Assembly: GCF_001636315.1 (NCBI RefSeq)
Contig: NZ_KV440949.1
Coordinates: forward strand, 4,668,084 to 4,732,083
Direction: 5' to 3'
Source: Neobacillus mesonae
GTDB taxonomy: Bacteria > Bacillota > Bacilli > Bacillales > Cytobacillaceae
Length of the DNA: 64,000 nucleotides
In this document: in pieces, positions 59,484 to 64,000 of the stretch
Layout of the letters: every line of letters begins with the position of its first letter
Position numbering within the stretch: position 1 is the stretch's first letter
Notes under the pieces: generated by a model
Databases searched by the model: none
What the model saw: only the letters and a program-made list of their open reading frames with translations
Told to the model about the DNA's origin: nothing
Position numbers and translations under genes: made by a program

Positions 59484-60725
59484 TTGACCCAGTCCTTACT
59501 GATAAATTTCTTATTTTTACTTTTTCCTGTCTTAATTTTTCTTATTTTCTTTGAAAATAGACAACATACATATAATCGATATATTATAATGCTCCTTGCC
59601 TCCATTACGATGATTCTTTGTATGGTCTTCCCAATTAAGCTGAAGGTTGGGTTTATTGTTGATTTACGCTATATCCCTTTTCTAATCACATCCCTTTTTT
59701 GGGGGTATAAATATACGTTTCCACTTTATATTGTGTTAAATGTATTCAGGTTTCTGATTGGCGGAGAGGGCAGTTTTCAATCGTTTATATTCTCTACTGT
59801 TATTTTAATTTTGGCTCCGTTATTAAGTAAGTGGTTTGTCAAACAAAACGCTAAGAAGCGAATCATTTCTGCGGTCGTTGTTTCTTTTTTTACGATATTA
59901 TTATATCTTGGCAGTCTCGCTTTCGTTTTACCTACATTAAATAAGGAATTTTGGATGTTAAGTGTTCAATCTTTGATCACTTATTCATTGGTAATGGCAG
60001 TCATCATGATTCTGATCGAACAAATAATTGCGAATAAAAAAGCACGAGACTCCCTGATGCAGTCGGAAAAATTGAACGTTATGAGTGATTTAACAGCAAG
60101 TGTTGCCCATGAAATAAGAAATCCTCTTACAGTAACGAATGGGTTTCTACAGTTGTTAAACAAATCTAAAAACATAACGGAGGAAGAAAAAAAATACGTT
60201 GAATTTTCATTAATAGAATTAAAAAGGGCTGAAGGGATTGTAAGTGATTTTTTGGCCTTCTCCAAACCTCAATCCGAAAATATGATTTATTCCAATCTAA
60301 AAGACGAAATTGAATATGTGAAGAATATTATTACACCTTTTGCTAATATGTATCAGGTTCACATTCAATGTAAATTTCAAAATTCGTTAAATATTTATTA
60401 TGATAAAAATCAGATAAAGCAATGTTTCATCAATTTATATAAAAATGCCATTGAGGCGATGAAAGAAACCGGAGGCATTCTTTCCATAAATGTTTTCGAA
60501 AAAAAGAATGAGATTCTCATTAAAATCAAAGATACGGGCGTGGGAATGACTTCGGAGGAAGTATTGCAATTGAGAAGACCCTATTATTCTACAAAAACAG
60601 AAGGAACGGGCCTGGGTATGTTGATGATTTATAGTTCTATTAATAAAATAAACGGTAAGATTCAAGTGGAAAGTGAAAAAGGGAAGGGGACAACCTTTAC
60701 TATTACGATTCCAGTACAAGATTAA
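59484..60725 (+). CDS. KinB-like membrane histidine kinase
   Basis: A 413-residue kinase with an N-terminal six-helix membrane domain. The segment VGFIVDLRYIPFLITSLFWG and YKYTFPLYIVLNVFRFLIGG is the 5TM-LYT type found in B. subtilis KinB. The HisKA domain has His209 in SVAHEIRNPLTVTNGFLQLL, the form typical of sporulation kinases. The HATPase domain has NLYKNAIEAM, DTGVGMT and GTGLGM. No response regulator is adjacent, which fits an orphan kinase feeding the Spo0F phosphorelay. TTG 59484 is favoured because AAAGGAG at 59470-59476 then has normal spacing. Sporulation control is inference. Confidence 0.87.
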   Translation: MTQSLLINFLFLLFPVLIFLIFFENRQHTYNRYIIMLLASITMILCMVFPIKLKVGFIVDLRYIPFLITSLFWGYKYTFPLYIVLNVFRFLIGGEGSFQSFIFSTVILILAPLLSKWFVKQNAKKRIISAVVVSFFTILLYLGSLAFVLPTLNKEFWMLSVQSLITYSLVMAVIMILIEQIIANKKARDSLMQSEKLNVMSDLTASVAHEIRNPLTVTNGFLQLLNKSKNITEEEKKYVEFSLIELKRAEGIVSDFLAFSKPQSENMIYSNLKDEIEYVKNIITPFANMYQVHIQCKFQNSLNIYYDKNQIKQCFINLYKNAIEAMKETGGILSINVFEKKNEILIKIKDTGVGMTSEEVLQLRRPYYSTKTEGTGLGMLMIYSSINKINGKIQVESEKGKGTTFTITIPVQD

Positions 60726-60795
60726 ACAAGAGAAGCCTTTAAATAAAGGCTCCTCCAATGATAAGTCCTCTAATCTAGAGAGGGTTTTTCATTGA

Positions 60796-60912
60796 TTAAT
60801 ACCAACAGGCTGCCCCTACAATGATCAACAGGATGAATAGTACTACAATTAAAACAAACGTACCGCCGCCATAAAAGCCGCCGCCGTAGCCATAGCCGAA
60901 TCCGCCGTACAT
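60796..60912 (-). CDS. YjcZ-family tiny membrane protein
   Basis: A 38-residue product on the minus strand from ATG 60912 behind GGGAGGGAG. A Gly/Tyr-rich head (YGGFGYGYGGGFYGGG) is followed by one hydrophobic helix, FVLIVVLFILLIIVGA, and the end CWY. The helix is almost identical to that of the gene at 700. It forms a pair with the next gene, which lies 38 bases upstream of it in the direction of transcription. Confidence 0.88.
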   Translation of the reverse strand: MYGGFGYGYGGGFYGGGTFVLIVVLFILLIIVGAACWY

Positions 60913-60950
60913 ATATAACTCCCTCCCCTCATAAGGGAATTAAATCTGGA

Positions 60951-61088
60951 TTAATACCACCAGCCGCCGTAGCCACCATATCCACCGTAGCCGCCAACAA
61001 AGGATGCACCAACAATGATTAATAGAATAAACAACACAACGATCAAAGCAAATCCTGCTCCGCCGCCGTATCCTGCTCCATCAGACAT
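60951..61088 (-). CDS. YjcZ-family tiny membrane protein with C-terminal Gly/Tyr repeats
   Basis: A 45-residue product on the minus strand from ATG 61088, behind AAGGGGG. Here the order is inverted relative to its neighbours: a short Gly-rich start, the hydrophobic helix FALIVVLFILLIIVGASF, then GGYGGYGGYGGWWY at the C-terminus. Such variants occur in the same family. It precedes the second member at 60796 and the two are probably one transcript. The 52-bp array 2 lies directly upstream. Confidence 0.88.
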   Translation of the reverse strand: MSDGAGYGGGAGFALIVVLFILLIIVGASFVGGYGGYGGYGGWWY

Positions 61089-61229
61089 TCATATAACCCC
61101 CTTTCCTATTCGTAATAATATGGTATGTAAAATAATAACCAGGTGGAAAGGCATTTAACCAACTTGGATCATTTATCAAAAAAATTGTATTTTTAACAAA
61201 GTGATTGTCCAGTACAGCAGTGTGTCAAA

Positions 61230-61604
61230 GCTATATTAGAACTTCTCTACGTGACCAAACAACCTCTTTTTCTTCCGTTACGGTCACGTAGAACCTCTCT
61301 ACGTGACCAAACAACGCCTTTTTCTTCGGCTACGGTCACGTAGAACCTCTCTACGTGACCGAACAACCTCTTTTTCTTCCGTTACGGTCACGTAGAACCT
61401 CTCTACGTGACCGAACAGCCCCTTTTTCTTCGGCTAGGGTCACGTAGAACCTCTCTACGTGACCGGACAACCCCTTTTTCTTCGGCTAGGGTCGCGTAGA
61501 ACCTGTCTACGTGACCGGACATACCCTTTTTCTTTAGCTAGGGTCACGTAGAACCTCTCTATGTGACCAAACAACGCCTTTTTCTTCAGCTACGGTCGCA
61601 TCTG
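61230..61604. repeat. Tandem array of 52-bp units, each with a 27-nt palindrome (array 2)
   Basis: Seven units and an eighth half unit. The palindromes start at 61230, 61282, 61334, 61386, 61438, 61490, 61542 and 61594, exactly 52 bp apart. The consensus has left arm GGTCACGTAG, loop AACCTCT and right arm CTACGTGACC (ten perfect pairs). The 25-base linkers share CTTTTTCTTC. The first left arm and last right arm are degenerate. Changes inside units 6 and 7 give G-T pairs, so folding in a plus-strand RNA would be kept. It lies between the divergent YjcZ-type genes and the GerPF-like gene. Confidence 0.95.
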
Positions 61605-61631
61605 AAAATAAATTAACCGTAAATTAAGTTA

Positions 61632-61662
61632 GACACCAACCTAATGATAGGAACATATTGTA
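61632..61662 (+). promoter_or_regulatory. Possible sigma-K-type promoter
   Basis: CATATTGTA at 61654-61662 fits the sigma-K -10 form CATANNNTA, with GACACC about 16 bases upstream as a weak -35 (AC core). It precedes the GerPF-like gene, and gerP genes are known to be sigma-K dependent. Confidence 0.5.
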
Positions 61663-61721
61663 AAAATGATTAAATGAAAAATTAAAAAAGCATGTGAAGT
61701 CTTAAAAAAGGGTGAAAGCGA

Positions 61722-61943
61722 ATGCCAGTAATTATAGGACCGATTGAAATTGTTACCGTATCGGGGGAGGCAATTCTAAATGTTGGAGATGCGGGTTTTG
61801 TAACACCGAAGTTAGTGGCTAAAACCTTTGGCGGGTCAGGGGGATTTAATACAGGTGGGTTTGTATCCTCAAGTACCCTAGCAAGCGGCACCAATATTCT
61901 AGATCCAAATATTGTAGATCAGCCAATTGGTGGTAATAATTAA
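61722..61943 (+). CDS. GerPF/GerPA-family spore germination protein
   Basis: A 73-residue protein: PVIIGPIEIVTVSGEAILNV, GDAGFVTPKLVAKTFGGSGG, FNTGGFVSSSTLASGTNILDP. This is the GerPF/GerPA pattern (P-x-I-x-G-P-I..., G-D-x...P-K...K-T-F-x-G-S-G-x-F-N-T-G). GerP proteins are inner-coat components that let germinants pass through the spore coat. Here it stands alone, not in the six-gene gerP operon, so it is a solitary paralogue. GGGTGAAAG precedes ATG 61722. A hairpin follows at 61964. Confidence 0.88.
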   Translation: MPVIIGPIEIVTVSGEAILNVGDAGFVTPKLVAKTFGGSGGFNTGGFVSSSTLASGTNILDPNIVDQPIGGNN

Positions 61944-61963
61944 ATGAGGGTACAATCATAAGT

Positions 61964-61986
61964 AGTGGGGGCTTATCACCCCCACT
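61964..61986. terminator. Hairpin between convergent genes
   Basis: AGTGGGGG pairs with CCCCCACT around CTTATCA. The T tract is poor, so it is a moderate terminator for either the GerPF-like gene or the convergent antiporter gene. Confidence 0.65.
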
Positions 61987-61994
61987 TACTTTAG

Positions 61995-63323
61995 TTAAAC
62001 AGACTGGTTTATTGACCTGACTTTGTCATCTTCATTTATTTTATGAGGAACTAAATTCTCATCCCCCGGCATCAGTCTCCAGCCTTTATTCACAACGATT
62101 CGAAGCCATGTTCCAGGAATCCATGAAGTAACAAGCGCCAGCATAACTAGTATGGCAAAGAACTCCTGATTAATGATACCGGTTGTGTAGGCAACGGAGG
62201 ACAGAACGATTCCAGGGCCGCCGCGGTCATTGATGGCTACCCCTAAATTAAAGCTAGTGAACCGATCTTGTTTCATTGCACGTGATGTTAAATAAACAGC
62301 TAATGTTTGCGTCAAGGTTGCTAATAAGAAGTAGACGAGGAAGAATAGCGGGCTAAAATGTCTCACTAGATCTAATTGCAAACCAACTGTTGCAAAATAT
62401 ATTGGGATAAACCAGGAGAAGGAAATATTTGATACCCCTTGTTCAAGACGTTCAGACATCGGCTTCGGTAAAGCTACCTTAGCAACAATTCCAGCTAGCA
62501 ATGCACCGAATATGGTTTCAACATGAAGGTTGCCTGCGATGGAAGCAAGTATAAACATAATAAATAAGAAGTAGCCTAAATTTGAAGACCTAAATAATAG
62601 GTTTTGTTTAATAATGGTCAATCGCTTGAATAGGATGTATCCAATAACAAAGGTGCCGAAAATGAAGGCAAAGGATATTCCCACACTTTTAAATGCAGTT
62701 CCGACAGTAAATACGCCACCCTGACTGGCAAGAGCTGTCGCAAACCCTAATGCTACCCAGAGGAGGATGTCATGAATCCCCGCACAAGCGATAACGATTT
62801 TGGCAAACCGAGTATGCATAATCCCCAGGTCATTAAAAATTTTCGAGATGACCGGTATAGAGGTTATCGCGATCGAGATGGCAATAACAATCTTCATTGC
62901 TAAAGGATTGTTTGCCGTACCCAAATATGGAGTAAGATTAAAAAGGTCTGCTGCAAACCAACCTACAATAAATGCTGGGATTGTTGCTCCAATAACCAGC
63001 GCGGATGTTAATTTAACATCATCCTTATTGAATCGAGTCTGAAATTTCAGACCTGATGTAAACATTAGCATAAGTAAGCCGAATTGATAGAGGAGCCCAA
63101 ATAATTTGTCCTCTGTTGGAAATCCTAGAAACAACCATTTAAATGCATCTGGAAAAAAGTGACCTAAAAGCGTTGGACCAAGTACTAATCCTGCTGCAAC
63201 TTCCCCAATTACCCGCGGTATGAAAATTCGTTCAGCAAGAAATCCTAATAAATGAGCAGTTGCAAGTAAGCAGCCCATGGCTAATAGAAAATGACTTATT
63301 TCTGCACCTGTTAAACTAAACAC
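61995..63323 (-). CDS. CPA2-family cation:proton antiporter
   Basis: A membrane protein of 442 residues with about 12-13 helices: the CPA2/KefB-type elements RVIGEVAAGLVLGPTLLG, LMLMFTSGLKFQTRF, SIAITSIPVISKIFNDLG, GIHDILLWVALG with its Asp and GALLAGIVAKVALP, and RGGPGIVLSSVAYTTGI near the C-terminus. No TrkA-N or USP domain is attached, so it is the short membrane-only form. It would exchange Na+ or K+ for H+. GTG 63323 is preferred because GGGAGTG at 63331-63336 is then well spaced; GTG 63332 overlaps it. Confidence 0.88.
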   Translation of the reverse strand: MFSLTGAEISHFLLAMGCLLATAHLLGFLAERIFIPRVIGEVAAGLVLGPTLLGHFFPDAFKWLFLGFPTEDKLFGLLYQFGLLMLMFTSGLKFQTRFNKDDVKLTSALVIGATIPAFIVGWFAADLFNLTPYLGTANNPLAMKIVIAISIAITSIPVISKIFNDLGIMHTRFAKIVIACAGIHDILLWVALGFATALASQGGVFTVGTAFKSVGISFAFIFGTFVIGYILFKRLTIIKQNLLFRSSNLGYFLFIMFILASIAGNLHVETIFGALLAGIVAKVALPKPMSERLEQGVSNISFSWFIPIYFATVGLQLDLVRHFSPLFFLVYFLLATLTQTLAVYLTSRAMKQDRFTSFNLGVAINDRGGPGIVLSSVAYTTGIINQEFFAILVMLALVTSWIPGTWLRIVVNKGWRLMPGDENLVPHKINEDDKVRSINQSV

Positions 63324-63372
63324 GTATTTCACTCCCTGATTTTATTTTTCCTTCATAAAATTAAAAGTAAGA

Positions 63373-63822
63373 CTAACCGACTTTTAAATTATCTTTTTTT
63401 ATCATTTTTACCTGTCCAGTTGAGTGGTATTTATAATAATTAAAAACCTCCAATTGATAATCCGTACCGTTAGGAATCGTAAAGGTATGATTAAATTCGT
63501 TGTCCGAATAATTTCCAAAAATAAGAACGCTGTCAAAACATTGAATCGAAGTCCCAAGTTTATTTGTTTTTACAATCGAATATTTAATTGGCCATGAATG
63601 GTTGTGGGTAGTCTGGCAACCGTTGATGGTGATGGATTGATGATCAATTGAAAATTTCGTACTGAGATAATATGGACTTTCGATCCCAAGCCCCCAATTT
63701 ATATACAAATCCTCCTTTTTCGTCTTTTTTATTACTTGGGATTTACCGAACCATCCTTTAAATTTGTTTATTTTTTGGACAATCGATTTTAGAAAACCGA
63801 AAAATCCTGCCGTCTCCATCAT
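63373..63822 (-). CDS. Unknown 149-residue protein
   Basis: Read from ATG 63822 or ATG 63819 behind TTAGGAGAGAGG. The N-terminus is an amphipathic Lys/Phe-rich helix (FLKSIVQKINKFKGWFGKS). The remainder is beta-rich: INWGLGIESPYYLSTKFSID, ITINGCQTTHNHSWPIKYSI and FTIPNGTDYQLEVFNYY. There is no classical signal peptide. I do not recognise the family. The gene lies 41 bases upstream of the antiporter start on the same strand and may be co-transcribed with it. The beta-rich part could be a carbohydrate- or surface-binding fold, but this is a guess. Confidence 0.75.
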   Translation of the reverse strand: MMETAGFFGFLKSIVQKINKFKGWFGKSQVIKKTKKEDLYINWGLGIESPYYLSTKFSIDHQSITINGCQTTHNHSWPIKYSIVKTNKLGTSIQCFDSVLIFGNYSDNEFNHTFTIPNGTDYQLEVFNYYKYHSTGQVKMIKKDNLKVG

Positions 63823-64000
63823 CCTCTCTCCTAACCGAAAAAATTACTGATACTGTATTATTTGCGAGGTGCCGCCGAATCGTAACGGTATTTACCCAGC
63901 TTGTCAGTTTTTAGGGACAAAATTATTAAAATCTAAAATTTTTTTCGTAATATGAATAAGTTTTTCCCCATTACAAATGATATAAAAAAGTAAAGGAGTG
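63823..64000. other. Window-end region
   Basis: No complete gene. The last bases, AAAGGAGTG, look like a ribosome-binding site (and perhaps a GTG start) for a plus-strand gene beyond the window. The region is otherwise AT-rich without recognised structure. Confidence 0.4.

Overview
The window looks like a chromosomal segment of a low-GC, endospore-forming member of the Bacillaceae (Bacillus/Neobacillus type). It carries sporulation genes (spoVK, sirA, a Spo0E-family phosphatase gene, a gerP-type gene, three YjcZ-type tiny proteins, a KinB-like kinase). Its right-centre part keeps the Bacillus subtilis order miaA-hfq-spoVK-hflX-ynbB-glnR-glnA, lexA/yneA-yneB-ynzC-tkt-sirA-yneF and ccdA-ccdC-yneK. 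Ribosome-binding sites are strong and purine-rich, and rho-independent terminators are frequent.

Left part (1-5.3 kb): a truncated MerR-type regulator, a YjcZ-type peptide, a ZIP metal transporter, a BenE-like permease, a small membrane protein and a MocR-type GntR/aminotransferase regulator. Sulfur island (about 6.2-14.1 kb): a persulfide/sulfane-sulfur module related to S. aureus cst and B. subtilis yrkEFHI. It has a CoA-disulfide reductase-rhodanese-TusA triple fusion, DUF302, a rhodanese-like protein without its catalytic Cys, a CstR-type repressor with Cys31/Cys60, DsrE, a membrane-anchored rhodanese, TusA-rhodanese, rhodanese-persulfide dioxygenase, TusA and two more DsrE-like proteins. 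At least six copies of an ATACCC...GGTAT operator lie in front of these genes, and several gene scars (rhodanese tail, TusA head, TusA tail, deleted TauE permease) lie between them.

14.4-25 kb: a YdhK-like lipoprotein with a two-component system and a Met/His-rich membrane peptide, small redox and stress genes, a 1359-residue subtilisin-type protease ending in a dockerin-like calcium module, and a convergent RRNPP-type HTH-TPR regulator. 25-50.8 kb: tRNA-Arg with a nearby partial copy, a YwaF-type membrane protein, mutSL, mreBH and then the conserved housekeeping block listed above, including a heterodimeric ABC exporter with one degenerate ATP site.

50.8-64 kb: accessory DNA. Two separate tandem arrays (50.8-51.3 and 61.2-61.6 kb) have the same unusual design: about 27-nt palindromes repeated every 52 bp, with different arms but the same AGAGGTT loop in opposite orientation. 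Between them lie a tRNA-Sec candidate and a second partial copy of its 3-prime two thirds flanking a stress-protein gene, an etfBA pair, a transporter-M20 hydrolase pair behind a good sigma-54 promoter, a decayed fibronectin-III gene, a KinB-like kinase, tiny YjcZ-type proteins, a GerPF-like protein and a CPA2 antiporter. The paired 52-bp palindrome arrays and the scarred sulfur island are the most unusual structures here. No phage module, complete insertion sequence or CRISPR-Cas locus was recognised.
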